Source: Pseudoalteromonas neustonica (GTDB taxonomy: Bacteria; Pseudomonadota; Gammaproteobacteria; Enterobacterales; Alteromonadaceae). Taken from it: a stretch of 64,000 bases of DNA. The stretch is from NCBI RefSeq assembly GCF_001653135.1, contig NZ_BDDS01000002.1, forward strand, positions 310,001-374,000, given 5' to 3'. A program made the translations under genes and the position numbers. Shown here in pieces: positions 1 through 9,455 of the stretch (its first letter is position 1; each line of letters starts with the position of its first letter). The notes beneath the pieces are model-generated. The model saw nothing but the letters and a program-made list of their open reading frames with translations, was not told the DNA's origin and made no database searches.

Positions 1-754
1 CGCGCTTGCTACGGTACTTGGTCTATCGTATCAGCGAGTCCAATTCACGAGTGATTTACTACCCTCAGATATACTTGGTGCAAGTATATTTAATTCCAAC
101 GAACACGTTTTTACTTTTCATAAAGGACCTATATTTAGCCAGGTAGTTTTAGCCGATGAAATCAACCGTGCTGGACCAAAAACACAAAGTGCTTTATTAG
201 AAGCAATGGAAGAAAACCAAGTTACTATTGATGGTGAGAAACATGCCCTACCCATACCATTTTTTGTTATAGCAACTCAAAACCCTTCTTATCAATCAGG
301 TACTTATCCGTTGCCTGAATCTCAATTAGATCGTTTTTTTATGCGAATAAGCTTAGGTTTCCCACCAAAGGAAGCTGAACGTAAATTAATTCTCGGTACT
401 AACAATCGAGATTATGATGGCTTACCTGTACGTATTGCTCCACAACAGTTAATAGAGATACAAAAACAAGTAACAGCTGTGACGATAAGTGCGCCTGTAG
501 TTGATTATATTTTAGCATTGGTAACTTATACACGAACAGATAATAAATTTGCAAACGCACTTTCTCCTAGAGCCAGCATTGCACTTGGAAAAGCATCGCA
601 AGCATGGGCTTTTATTGATGGCCGAGATTTTGTTACACCAGATGATGTTCAAGCTATTTTTGCAAGTGTTGCGCAGCATCGCTTAGGCCTGCAACATGAT
701 ATGAGTGATCAACAAATTAGCCAATTATTAAATGCTGTTAATGTGCCACTTTAA
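1..754 (+). CDS. MoxR-family AAA+ ATPase, 5' partial
   Basis: The frame is open from the first bases of the window, so the 5' end with the Walker A loop lies outside. The visible part has LPSDILG, the Walker B box VVLADEINRAGPKTQ, LLEAMEEN, the sensor-like VIATQNPS, LPESQLDRF and the C-terminal lid. MoxR ATPases are cytoplasmic chaperone-like proteins usually encoded beside a DUF58 protein and a membrane transglutaminase. Those are exactly the next two genes, the first only 3 bases away, so an operon is likely. The client protein is unknown. Confidence 0.93.
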   Translation, partial: ALATVLGLSYQRVQFTSDLLPSDILGASIFNSNEHVFTFHKGPIFSQVVLADEINRAGPKTQSALLEAMEENQVTIDGEKHALPIPFFVIATQNPSYQSGTYPLPESQLDRFFMRISLGFPPKEAERKLILGTNNRDYDGLPVRIAPQQLIEIQKQVTAVTISAPVVDYILALVTYTRTDNKFANALSPRASIALGKASQAWAFIDGRDFVTPDDVQAIFASVAQHRLGLQHDMSDQQISQLLNAVNVPL

Positions 755-757
755 TTT

Positions 758-1762
758 ATGAAGAATAAAAAAAATCAACGTATTTCAATTTGGTATAAAC
801 TAAAAACGATTGTATTTAAAGCATTGCTAAAGAAAAAACACAACACCGAGCGTTTAATACTAAAACATAATACTATTTATATTTTGCCCTCTAAAATGGG
901 GGCTGGTTTTTTATTAGTAACGTTACTTAACTTTGTCCTTGGTATTAATTATCAAAATAACCTAATACTAGCAATGGCTTATCTTATGCTCGTTGTTATG
1001 GTACTTTCATTATTAATGGCTTACAGTAATGCAAAAGGGTTAACCATTGAATATATAAAAAATATTTCTAGTTATGCTCCCTCCTCTGCTTTACTCCTTT
1101 TACAAATCCATACTGAAAAAAATTGCCAAGCGCTACAGATTTTTTACGAAGGTAAACTGCTTTCTACAATTGATGAAGTTACCTCTGAAAAATGCATAAC
1201 TCACTTAGACTTAGGCCTTAATACACGAGGCGAATACTCACTTAATCGTTTGAAGTTTTTAAGTCGCTACCCTTTTGGCTTAGTATCAGTCTGGAGTTAT
1301 ATGCAGGTTTCGTTAAATGTTTTTGTTTATCCCAAACAGCAAAAGCCACAGCAAGACGTTGTAGTGACAAATAATCAAACCCCCAATGATGGGAATAATA
1401 AACATCTAAATGGTGCTGATGAATTTGATAGTTTAATCACTCATCAAGTTGGCATGGGGATGCAACGAATTTCTTGGAAGCATTATGCAAAAACTCAACA
1501 GCTTATGATGAAGGAGTTTGTTAGCTTTTCATCCGACAGCCAAATTTTTGATTTTAACCAACTTAAAGGAAGTACCGAATTTCGGCTACAACAATTAAGT
1601 TTTTTAATTAGCAACGCGCATGATTCAGGTGTGCCCTTTGGATTACAATTAGCCTCAACACACTATTCCATTAGCCAAGGTAAAGAGCATATGCAAAATT
1701 GCTTACAAGCCCTTAGTCGTTTTTCAAACTTGACGAAGGCTGAAAATGAACATAATTCCTAA
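758..1762 (+). CDS. DUF58 domain protein
   Basis: A 334-residue protein with a basic N-terminus and two adjacent hydrophobic segments at about residues 47-85, so probably anchored in the inner membrane. RGEYSL and YPFGL, then RISWKHYAKTQQLMMKEF, match the conserved DUF58 core (a vWA-like fold) that accompanies MoxR ATPases. It starts 3 bases after the moxR stop and its last 17 bases overlap the transglutaminase gene, so the three genes are probably co-translated. The biochemical role of DUF58 proteins is not established. By context it may take part in envelope protein maturation. Confidence 0.88.
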   Translation: MKNKKNQRISIWYKLKTIVFKALLKKKHNTERLILKHNTIYILPSKMGAGFLLVTLLNFVLGINYQNNLILAMAYLMLVVMVLSLLMAYSNAKGLTIEYIKNISSYAPSSALLLLQIHTEKNCQALQIFYEGKLLSTIDEVTSEKCITHLDLGLNTRGEYSLNRLKFLSRYPFGLVSVWSYMQVSLNVFVYPKQQKPQQDVVVTNNQTPNDGNNKHLNGADEFDSLITHQVGMGMQRISWKHYAKTQQLMMKEFVSFSSDSQIFDFNQLKGSTEFRLQQLSFLISNAHDSGVPFGLQLASTHYSISQGKEHMQNCLQALSRFSNLTKAENEHNS

Positions 1763-3740
1763 TCACAAAGCGATCAATTTATCGCTTTGTGTCATCTACA
1801 GCGTGGTTTTATGTTTTATTTTTCCGGAGTTGCCACCGGTATTCAATTCATTATTAGTGGCTTTATGTATCTGGAATGGGGTAACCATTCTATCCAATAG
1901 AAATAAACCTAACGCTGTTATTGCGAATATACTTGCAGCGTTGAGCTTATTTGTACTTTTTTATGATGTGGGTTTTAGCGATACCGTTACGCTTTTTGTC
2001 GCAATGCTCATTTTATCTAGCTTGTTTAAACTGTTGCAAGCCACAACTAAAAAGCATTATCAAACCATCACATTGCTAAGCTTTTTTAGTTTATCTACCG
2101 TTTATTTATTCTCACAAAGTATTTTAGCTACCTTGATAATTAGTACACTTTATATTCTAAATTTTTCTGTCTTAGCCCTTATTGAATCTAAGCATAACTT
2201 GAAAGTAGCATCAAAAAAGAGTGCTAAATTGCTGCTTTTAGCATTACCTATCGCTGTTTTTTTACTCTTATTTTTACCTAAACTTCCCGCTTTTTGGCAA
2301 TTGCCTGGACCTAAATTGGCTAAAACAGGTTTGTCTGAAAGCGTAAATCCTTTCGATATTGCTAAGCTATCAAATTCAGATGAACTCGTTTTTAGAGCTC
2401 AATTTAATGATGAAAAGCCACCACAAGGCCCCTATTATTGGCGGGCAATTATCCATGATGAGTTTGATGGTAAAACGTGGCTGATATCTGATACTTTAAA
2501 ACAAACACAAACTCATAAACCGATTAAGCATAATGTAGCGAATGAGTCATTACAGCGCTATCAGATATTCGCAGAACCGTCTTCGCAGCCTTGGTTATAT
2601 GGATTAGCAGTGGCGACCTCTGAGCACGGCGATATTAAAGTTACTGAAGATGGCCTATTACTTCGTAGCCAATTTTTAAGCAACAGTATAAATTACAGCG
2701 TTAAAAGCGCCCCACTATCATCAATGCCTATATCTCGCTGGCAACGCTTGCAAAATATACAAATTGATTTAGCCGAAAATACAAACCAGCAGACTCAATC
2801 TTTAGCTAAAAATTTATTTTCTGCTAATGACAATGATCCACAACGCTTTTACAGTGCAATGTATAACTACTTTTCCAGTAATGGGTTTAGCTATACCTTA
2901 ACACCGGATCCGATGACTGGAGATAACACGCTCGATCAATTCTTATTCTCGAATAAGCGCGGATTTTGCGGGCATTACGCGAGTTCTGCTGCATTTATGT
3001 TTAGATCTATAGGCATACCTGCACGTGTTGTATCCGGTTATTTAGGTGGTGAATATAATATAAAAAGTGGTTATATGAGTGTTTACCAATATGATGCGCA
3101 TGCTTGGGTTGAAGTTTATATCAAAAATCGTTGGACCATTTTTGATGCTACTGCTGTTGTTTCACCAGAACGATTAAATGGCTCTCTCTCGCAACATCAA
3201 TCACTTAGTGATGAATTTACCAGTAATCTAGGGTTTGGTTTACTGCGTTTAAGTAATATTGCCGGATTTAATTGGTTAAGGTTAAAACTTGAAAACCTCG
3301 ATTATCAATGGACAAGCTGGGTGTTAGGCTTTGATCAACAAAAGCAATCTTCTTTCCTAAAAGACATTTTTGGTAATAAGCAGCTTTGGCAAATTGCATT
3401 GATAGCGTTAGCAACTGTTACCTTGATATTTATTGGCTATTTTATTTATTTAAGTTGGCCTTATTCATCTAAGTCATCCACCCATCCTATTGTTAATGAT
3501 TATCTGAAAATAGAGCAATGGCTTATTAAAAAAAATATTAAACCTGAGTCAAATGAGACCCCATTACTGTATTTACAACGCGCTTCATATGCACTTCCTG
3601 AAAAAAGCAACTATATAGAGCAGTTCAAGCAACTATATAGTGATGTCCGTTATCGCCAATTAGTATTTAGCGCTTATCGTAAAAAACGAAGCTCAGATCT
3701 GGTAAAATTAATTAAAACAAAAACAAAGAGAAAACAATGA
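1746..3740 (+). CDS. TgpA-like membrane transglutaminase-family protein
   Basis: 664 residues. The N-terminal ~180 residues contain five or six hydrophobic helices (DUF3488-type region), followed by a periplasmic transglutaminase-like domain. The papain-fold triad is visible as Cys408 in [10 protein letters not shown], His452 in DAHAWVEVY and Asp467 in IFDAT. One more membrane helix lies near residue 550 before a DUF4129-like C-terminal tail. The layout matches TgpA of Pseudomonas aeruginosa. It overlaps the DUF58 gene by 17 bases and shares an ATGA overlap with the following permease. The substrate is unknown. Confidence 0.9.
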   Translation: MNIIPNHKAINLSLCVIYSVVLCFIFPELPPVFNSLLVALCIWNGVTILSNRNKPNAVIANILAALSLFVLFYDVGFSDTVTLFVAMLILSSLFKLLQATTKKHYQTITLLSFFSLSTVYLFSQSILATLIISTLYILNFSVLALIESKHNLKVASKKSAKLLLLALPIAVFLLLFLPKLPAFWQLPGPKLAKTGLSESVNPFDIAKLSNSDELVFRAQFNDEKPPQGPYYWRAIIHDEFDGKTWLISDTLKQTQTHKPIKHNVANESLQRYQIFAEPSSQPWLYGLAVATSEHGDIKVTEDGLLLRSQFLSNSINYSVKSAPLSSMPISRWQRLQNIQIDLAENTNQQTQSLAKNLFSANDNDPQRFYSAMYNYFSSNGFSYTLTPDPMTGDNTLDQFLFSNKRGFCGHYASSAAFMFRSIGIPARVVSGYLGGEYNIKSGYMSVYQYDAHAWVEVYIKNRWTIFDATAVVSPERLNGSLSQHQSLSDEFTSNLGFGLLRLSNIAGFNWLRLKLENLDYQWTSWVLGFDQQKQSSFLKDIFGNKQLWQIALIALATVTLIFIGYFIYLSWPYSSKSSTHPIVNDYLKIEQWLIKKNIKPESNETPLLYLQRASYALPEKSNYIEQFKQLYSDVRYRQLVFSAYRKKRSSDLVKLIKTKTKRKQ

Positions 3741-5059
3741 ATGCAGTCGTAATTGGCGTTATTTTGATGCTAGGCCTAACTTTAGCGCGGGTGAATGTGA
3801 TTGTTGCAATGACTTTAAGTGCTCTTGTGGCAGGCCTAACTGCGGGTCTTGGGTTAACGGATACACTGAATGCTTTTAATGCTGGCCTCTCTGGCGGCGC
3901 AGAAATAGCTTTGAGCTATGCGATGCTCGGAGCATTTGCAGTTGCAATATCTAAATCTGGATTAACAAGGATTTTAGCAGCAAAACTATTACAAAAAGTG
4001 AACGATAACAGCGGCAAAAGTGAAAATTTACTTAGCTATTTTATCTTATTTATCATATTGGTCTGCGCGATATCATCACAAAACCTTGTACCTGTTCATA
4101 TAGCCTTTATCCCAATTTTGATACCTCCCCTTATTGTGGTATTTAATAAATTAAAACTAGATAGACGCGCAATTGCATGTATTTTGACATTCGGTCTAGC
4201 GACGTCTTACATGGTTCTACCCTATGGATTTGGTGGTATTTATTTATATTCTATTTTGCATAAAAATCTTGTAGATAATGGCCTTGAAATTATTAATACC
4301 CAAGTGCCAATGGCAATGATTATACCGGCTTGCGGTATGCTCTTTGGCTTACTCATTGCGGTGTTCTTCAGTTATAAAAAGCGCCGTATTTATAAACAAG
4401 ATGAAGAAGAAGAAAATGCAGTAAACGTTATTATAGAGCATCCTAAAAAAGTTTTGATCGTGGGTGTCACTGCTGTTTTAGCTTCTCTTCTGGCTCAAAA
4501 TGTCAGTGGTTCGATGATATTAGGCGGGCTTGTTGGTGTAATGATTTTTAGTTTATTCGGGGTGGTTAAGTGGGAACAAAATAGCGACGTATTTAGTAAA
4601 GGTGTTGCTATGATGGCCATGATTGGTTTTATTATGATTTCGGCTCAAGGTTTTGCTGCTGTTATGAAAGCAACGGGGGATGTTGGCAGTTTAGTTCAAA
4701 GTGCAGCCCTTATTATAGATGGAAATAAACCATTAGCCGCTGCTTTAATTTTATTTGTTGGTTTATTGATCACAATGGGAATTGGTAGTTCATTTTCGAC
4801 CGTGCCAATCATTGCAACTTTATTTGTTCCTTTATGCTTAGAGTTAGATTTCTCAATTATGGCTACAGCTGCATTAGTGGGAACTGCCGGTGCTTTAGGC
4901 GATGCCGGCTCGCCTGCTTCAGATTCAACACTTGGGCCAACATCCGGTTTGAATGTTGATGGACAACATGATCATATTTGGGATTCAGTGGTTCCAACCT
5001 TCATTCACTTTAATATTCCACTTCTTATATTTGGTTGGATTGCAGCCATGTTGTTATAG
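3737..5059 (+). CDS. Na+/H+ antiporter family permease (YuiF/NhaC-like)
   Basis: 440 residues, almost entirely hydrophobic, with about ten to twelve predicted membrane helices. The C-terminal segment [19 protein letters not shown] is typical of the putative Na+:H+ antiporter/permease group that includes Bacillus YuiF. It probably exchanges Na+ for H+, although some family members have been linked to amino-acid transport. The start codon overlaps the transglutaminase stop as ATGA, so it is probably translated from the same transcript. It ends 31 bases before the convergent histidine kinase gene. Confidence 0.85.
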   Translation: MNAVVIGVILMLGLTLARVNVIVAMTLSALVAGLTAGLGLTDTLNAFNAGLSGGAEIALSYAMLGAFAVAISKSGLTRILAAKLLQKVNDNSGKSENLLSYFILFIILVCAISSQNLVPVHIAFIPILIPPLIVVFNKLKLDRRAIACILTFGLATSYMVLPYGFGGIYLYSILHKNLVDNGLEIINTQVPMAMIIPACGMLFGLLIAVFFSYKKRRIYKQDEEEENAVNVIIEHPKKVLIVGVTAVLASLLAQNVSGSMILGGLVGVMIFSLFGVVKWEQNSDVFSKGVAMMAMIGFIMISAQGFAAVMKATGDVGSLVQSAALIIDGNKPLAAALILFVGLLITMGIGSSFSTVPIIATLFVPLCLELDFSIMATAALVGTAGALGDAGSPASDSTLGPTSGLNVDGQHDHIWDSVVPTFIHFNIPLLIFGWIAAMLL

Positions 5060-5090
5060 TAAGTTCCTTAAATAGTACCGTTATCATATA

Positions 5091-7034
5091 TTACTGAGTA
5101 AAGTACGTCTTGAGCGCTTTATTTAAATCATGAAAGCGTATAGGTTTAGTAAGCACCTTATCCATTCCAGCATCTAAGCAAGTCACCTTATCTTGGTTAG
5201 ATGCATTGGCAGTTAAGGCAAATATAGGTATATTTAGCCCCAATTTATTGCGAATTATTTTTGTCGCAGTTATCCCATCCATGATAGGCATCATCATATC
5301 CATTAAAATTAAATCATACTGCTGATCATTTAATTTATCTAATGCCACTTGCCCATTATCCGCTAGTGTAACATCATGATTTAACTTTTCTAAAAAGGCC
5401 TTAACAAGAACTTGGTTTGTTGTATTATCCTCGACGACTAAAATAGACAGCGACTTTAATGTGAACTCCTTATCTGTGCTGTGGTCAACTTCTTCATATA
5501 TCTGGTAAGGTATGCTAATTGAAAAAGTTGTTCCTATATTTAAAACACTATCAACATTAATAGTTCCATTCATTAATTCAATCAAACTCTTCGTTATGGT
5601 TAGGCCTAAGCCTATGCCCTGTTGCCCTCGGTTTACGCTGTTATCAGCTTGATTAAATGCATCAAAAATTGAATCTATCTTATCATTAGAAATACCTTGT
5701 CCAGTATCACTCACCTCAAACTTTAAATAGTTCTCAGCACAAAATGCATGTAAGTGAATAGTACCTACTTTTGTAAATTTAAACGCATTGCCTAGAATAT
5801 TAAATAAAATTTGTCCTAATCTAATATCATCAATTAACACGAGTTTAGGTAGTGTAGGTGAGATATCTGTATTAAAAACAATACATGAAGATTTCTCGGT
5901 AATTAAAAATTGCGCCGCAATATTTTTTGCTAATGATGCAACATTCGTAGGTCTAAGCTCCAACTCTGCGGTTCCTGATTCTATCTTTGAAAAATCAAGG
6001 ACATCAGAAATAATACCTAATAATAAGTCTGCACTACTATTGGCGTAGTTTAACCAACGTGTTTGTTTTTGGGTCAACTCAGTATCTGACAGCAGCTCTA
6101 GCATTCCTAAAATAGCATTCATGGGTGTTCTGATTTCATGAGACATCACAGCTAAAAAAAGAGATTTAGCTGTGCTCGCTTCTTCGGCTCTTTCTTTGGC
6201 TTGCTGCAGAGCTTGCTCTCTATCTTTAGCAACGGTTATATCTTTAGCGATACCTAAATAGCCGATGTAATTTCCTTGCTGATCGTATTGTGGCTTTCCA
6301 CTTAAGGAAACCCATGCATTTGGGTCGCTATCTATCTCGAATTCGAAGTCAAGGAACTCCTCTTTACACACTAATAAGTGATTAAACTGAAGCCATTTTT
6401 TGTGCTGTTTTTTTTCATTTCCAGTCACAATTCCATCAAAGGTTTTATTAGTAAATTTTTTATGATAAATCTTATGATAATTATCATTGCTCAGTACATT
6501 TAAAAATATATTTTTGGTATCAGTACGCCAGAACCACTCACTTGCAAAATCTTTAAATAAGTCGCTGCGTAGTGAGTAATCTCGAAGCAAGGATTGTGAA
6601 ATATCCATTTTTACTTTTGTACTTGCAGAGTGCTTTATAAATAAAAAAAACTGTTGCAATAAAATGTCGATAAGCTGAAGCTCAATAAATTGATACCAGC
6701 ATTCTTTTAATACACAAGTAAAGACTAAAAAATCACGATGTGTAACCTCATAAAGTGCATTAACTTTCACAGCGTCAGCTTTTATTCGTGATCCTTTTGG
6801 ATAAAATAATTCGGAGCTATCTATTAAATCATTAACCTTAAGAACGGTAGAATTACTATAAAGTACAGAGTAGCTGTTACCTTGTTTTCCTAATATGGCA
6901 CACTCATCATAATCTATATAATTACAAAGAATTTTTTTTAAGTTGTCATATGCATCTTGTTCATCCTTGCTGGTTGTTAAAAGTGCTAAATCGTCTTTGA
7001 GTCTACTTGAGCTATAGTTGTTTTTTATTTGCAC
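5091..7034 (-). CDS. Hybrid histidine kinase (PAS-HisKA-HATPase-REC), RscS/SypF-like role proposed
   Basis: 647 residues without membrane helices, so cytoplasmic. Order: an unassigned N-terminal sensor region (1-140), a PAS domain with PAC tail (about 160-270, ending YLGIAKDITVAKDREQAL), HisKA with phospho-acceptor His299 in VMSHEIRTPMN, HATPase_c with GNAFKFTK, DTGQGI and GIGLGL, then a REC domain with Asp579 in LILMDMMMPIMDG. It lacks the C-terminal Hpt domain of Vibrio SypF and RscS; a free Hpt protein is encoded 1 kb away. The start is a GTG preceded by AGGTG. It is a candidate input kinase for the neighbouring SypG; partner and signal are inferred. Confidence 0.9.
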   Translation of the reverse strand: MQIKNNYSSSRLKDDLALLTTSKDEQDAYDNLKKILCNYIDYDECAILGKQGNSYSVLYSNSTVLKVNDLIDSSELFYPKGSRIKADAVKVNALYEVTHRDFLVFTCVLKECWYQFIELQLIDILLQQFFLFIKHSASTKVKMDISQSLLRDYSLRSDLFKDFASEWFWRTDTKNIFLNVLSNDNYHKIYHKKFTNKTFDGIVTGNEKKQHKKWLQFNHLLVCKEEFLDFEFEIDSDPNAWVSLSGKPQYDQQGNYIGYLGIAKDITVAKDREQALQQAKERAEEASTAKSLFLAVMSHEIRTPMNAILGMLELLSDTELTQKQTRWLNYANSSADLLLGIISDVLDFSKIESGTAELELRPTNVASLAKNIAAQFLITEKSSCIVFNTDISPTLPKLVLIDDIRLGQILFNILGNAFKFTKVGTIHLHAFCAENYLKFEVSDTGQGISNDKIDSIFDAFNQADNSVNRGQQGIGLGLTITKSLIELMNGTINVDSVLNIGTTFSISIPYQIYEEVDHSTDKEFTLKSLSILVVEDNTTNQVLVKAFLEKLNHDVTLADNGQVALDKLNDQQYDLILMDMMMPIMDGITATKIIRNKLGLNIPIFALTANASNQDKVTCLDAGMDKVLTKPIRFHDLNKALKTYFTQ

Positions 7035-7057
7035 TTATCACCTATTTATAATATGCA

Positions 7058-7070
7058 TTGCACATTGCAA
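7058..7070. promoter_or_regulatory. Dyad resembling the locus-wide SypG-type box
   Basis: TTGCA-CAT-TGCAA is a perfect 5-bp dyad 24 bases upstream of the GTG of the hybrid kinase and 134 bases upstream of the YvcK gene. It shares the TGCAA half-site and 3-base spacer with the boxes before sypA, sypO and sypJ. No convincing -24/-12 promoter accompanies it, so its function is uncertain. Confidence 0.35.
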
Positions 7071-7203
7071 ATATAGATGCTCTTGTTGTTTTTATCCACT
7101 AAGTTTAATAATTTTGTTCTTTAATTTTCATTAGCTTACAAAGTAACTTAATCATGGAATAAATAATGCTGTATATAAACAACATTATTAAGGTGATTAA
7201 ATT

Positions 7204-8088
7204 ATGAAGATAGTATGTTTAGGTGGTGGCCATGGTTTAGCGCAGGTATTAAGTGCAATAAGACCATTATGCAGTCAGTTGTCAGCAATTGTTGCTACTA
7301 CAGACAATGGTGGTAGCACTGGACGGATACGAGAGGCCCAAAAATGTGTAGCATTAGGCGATATTCGTAGGTGTTGTTTACAATTGACGGATGATCAGTC
7401 TCTTATTCATTCTATTTTCAAACATAGGTTTGATGGTGGTGAATTAGATGGCCATAGTCTTGGTAACTTAACCTTATTAGGGCTGACTCAGCTGACAGAA
7501 TCACCAACTGAAGCGGTAGCTTGGTTTAATGCAATGTTAGGAAATGCTGAGACAATTTATCCAATGTCAGATCAACCAACAGATTTAGTCGCAACACTAC
7601 AAAACGGTGAACGTATAGTCGGTGAATGTGAAATAGATGCTCTTACAGAGATACCGAATACCATCAGTTTGTCATCAAACATAAAAGCAGCCCCAGGCTC
7701 AGTAGATGCAATTATGGACGCTGATCTTGTTCTAATTGGTCCAGGTAGCTTAATAACAAGTGTTATGCCTTCTTTGCTAATTCCTGAAATAGCCGATGCA
7801 ATTAAAAAAACATCGGCATGCAGAATATTTATTGAAAACATCACTACAGAAAAAAGTGTTATGAAAAATATACCATTAAATGGCGTAGACTGGCTAGAAA
7901 CCCAACTTGATTATCAGTTTTGTGACTTAAGTATTTCTGCGGAAGCAATTAACGATATTTTGCTCCATTTTAATGAAGAAATTAAAGTAAACGACCAACA
8001 GCATGATATTAGCCAGCTGAGTCAGGTATTTTCAGAGATTCTAAAGATACCTATGCACGATCACAGTACATCAACTACCATTAATTAG
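7204..8088 (+). CDS. YvcK/GlmR-family protein (CofD-like fold)
   Basis: 294 residues with the glycine-rich N-terminus CLGGGHGLAQVL, TTDNGGSTGRIR and ALGDIRRC. These mark the YvcK/YbhK family, Rossmann-like proteins related to CofD that bind UDP-GlcNAc in Gram-positives and are needed for growth on gluconeogenic carbon. The late block LIGPGSLITSVMPSLL is also conserved. It stands alone on the plus strand between the hybrid kinase and the convergent Hpt gene, overlapping the latter by 18 bases tail to tail. A link to nucleotide-sugar supply for the adjacent polysaccharide locus is attractive but inferred. Confidence 0.87.
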   Translation: MKIVCLGGGHGLAQVLSAIRPLCSQLSAIVATTDNGGSTGRIREAQKCVALGDIRRCCLQLTDDQSLIHSIFKHRFDGGELDGHSLGNLTLLGLTQLTESPTEAVAWFNAMLGNAETIYPMSDQPTDLVATLQNGERIVGECEIDALTEIPNTISLSSNIKAAPGSVDAIMDADLVLIGPGSLITSVMPSLLIPEIADAIKKTSACRIFIENITTEKSVMKNIPLNGVDWLETQLDYQFCDLSISAEAINDILLHFNEEIKVNDQQHDISQLSQVFSEILKIPMHDHSTSTTIN

Positions 8089-8403
8089 TCGCTCTGCGTG
8101 TTTAAAGGTGGTAATACTTTGATGCTCAGCTTGTGAAATCAGGTTGCTTAATTGAGAGTCGAATTGTCGCTCGTTTGCTTTGACCTCAATTTGGCCGCAA
8201 AGCTTGCCTAATTCGAGCGCACCATAGCTTAGACTGCTGCTTTTTAAGCTGTGCGCATTAATTTCTATTTCTTGCTGTTTTGTTGGGTCTATTAGGTTAT
8301 CGATTACTTTTTTAGACTCTGTAACATAGACTTGTAATAATTTTTTTGCCAGTTCAGGGCCAACATCTTGTTCGAGCTGCGAGAATACAGTGTTATCGAT
8401 CAT
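8071..8403 (-). CDS. Stand-alone Hpt phosphotransfer protein
   Basis: 110 residues, a single histidine-phosphotransfer domain with His51 in INAHSLKSSSLSYGA, the usual HxLKGSS-type motif. AAGGAG lies 5 bases before the ATG. It overlaps the YvcK gene by 18 bases at its 3' end and is head to head with a glycosyltransferase gene only 20 bases away. Because the nearby hybrid kinase ends with a receiver domain and has no Hpt, this protein is the natural relay from kinase to the sigma-54 response regulator at 9424. That relay is an inference from context. Confidence 0.88.
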   Translation of the reverse strand: MIDNTVFSQLEQDVGPELAKKLLQVYVTESKKVIDNLIDPTKQQEIEINAHSLKSSSLSYGALELGKLCGQIEVKANERQFDSQLSNLISQAEHQSITTFKHAERLINGS

Positions 8404-8423
8404 TCCTACTCCTTGGAGGTGTT

Positions 8424-9455
8424 ATGTATTATAAAGTGTTGTTGTTAATAGATTCTTCACTGTTAGGTGGTGTAGAAACCCATATAATTGAGCTTAACAA
8501 ACTTTTAAAAAAAAACCAGATAACATCGACAGTTTTATTTATTCAAGATCATAACAATGAACCTTTTTACGCGCTTCTAGATGACGCTAACATCAGCTAT
8601 ACATTTTCGGACGGCAGCTACACTACGACAGCCAGATTAGTAAATCAAATAGATATAAATACGGTTTTACATACACATGGTTACAAAGCGAGTATATACG
8701 GTAAGTTAATTTGCAAATTACATGGTAAGCGCTGTGTTTCTACCTATCATGCAGGAGAAGCTGGTAAAGGTAAAGTATGGTTATATAATCAGTTTGATAC
8801 CCTTATGAGCTATTTTTCCATCAATTTTGCTGTATCTTCACTTATAAAAAACAAAATATATAAAGCACAATTACTCGAAAATTTTATTGAATTTAAGTCA
8901 TCTAACGTACAAAAAATGAATGGCGGCATTTTGAATATTGGCTATGTTGGGCGCTTATCTTACGAAAAAGCACCAGATAAATTTACTCAACTTTCAGAGA
9001 TGTTTAAAAACAACTTAGGTGTGCAGTTTCATCTATTTGGTGAAGGCCCAATGAAAGACAAACTGAACCTTAGCTATCTAACTTACCATGGCTTACAACC
9101 CCAGGATAAAATATGGAAAACTATCGATGTTTTATTAATTTGTTCTTTGGAAGAAGGTTTACCTATGGTATTGATTGAAGCCATTGCCAATAATGTTCTC
9201 GTAGTCAGTACGCCAGTTGGTGAAGTACCTAACATTATTGAAAATAACATTACTGGTTATTTACTCAAGAATCATACAGTTCAAGAGATGTATCGAGTAT
9301 TGAACTTAATAAGCAAGCAGAGCTCAGTGGAAATTAATAAAATAAAAAACGCAGCATTAATATCAGCTAAACCGCGCTTTTGTGGCGATCTACAATTTAA
9401 CTTATTACAACAGGCGTATAAAACTAGCTTACCGCGGACTCTTCCCAGCCTTTAA
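8424..9455 (+). CDS. Family 4-type glycosyltransferase of the polysaccharide locus
   Basis: 343 residues, GT-B fold. The N-terminal GGVETHIIELNKLL and the C-terminal VGRLSYEKAPDKF, LFGEGPM and CSLEEGLPMVLIEAIA are the classic GT4 donor-site motifs. I start at 8424 because GGAGGT lies 3 bases upstream; the open frame reaches further 5' but only into the antisense of the Hpt gene. It would transfer a sugar to the lipid-linked repeat unit at the inner face of the membrane. In Vibrio fischeri syp, sypH/sypI occupy a comparable place after sypG; exact identity cannot be fixed. The last 32 bases overlap the convergent sypG-like gene. Confidence 0.85.
   Translation: MYYKVLLLIDSSLLGGVETHIIELNKLLKKNQITSTVLFIQDHNNEPFYALLDDANISYTFSDGSYTTTARLVNQIDINTVLHTHGYKASIYGKLICKLHGKRCVSTYHAGEAGKGKVWLYNQFDTLMSYFSINFAVSSLIKNKIYKAQLLENFIEFKSSNVQKMNGGILNIGYVGRLSYEKAPDKFTQLSEMFKNNLGVQFHLFGEGPMKDKLNLSYLTYHGLQPQDKIWKTIDVLLICSLEEGLPMVLIEAIANNVLVVSTPVGEVPNIIENNITGYLLKNHTVQEMYRVLNLISKQSSVEINKIKNAALISAKPRFCGDLQFNLLQQAYKTSLPRTLPSL

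Noticed and set aside
5788..6048. 86-codon plus-strand frame
   Set aside because: Antisense to the HisKA/HATPase region of the hybrid kinase.
7155..7170. Sigma-54-like TGGAAT-N5-ATGCT before the YvcK gene
   Set aside because: Only the GG and GC dinucleotides and spacing fit; such matches are common in AT-rich DNA, although the dyad at 7058-7070 lies at a suitable distance.
8346..8423. Upstream extension of the glycosyltransferase frame
   Set aside because: It is antisense to the Hpt start and a GGAGGT ribosome site supports the ATG at 8424.
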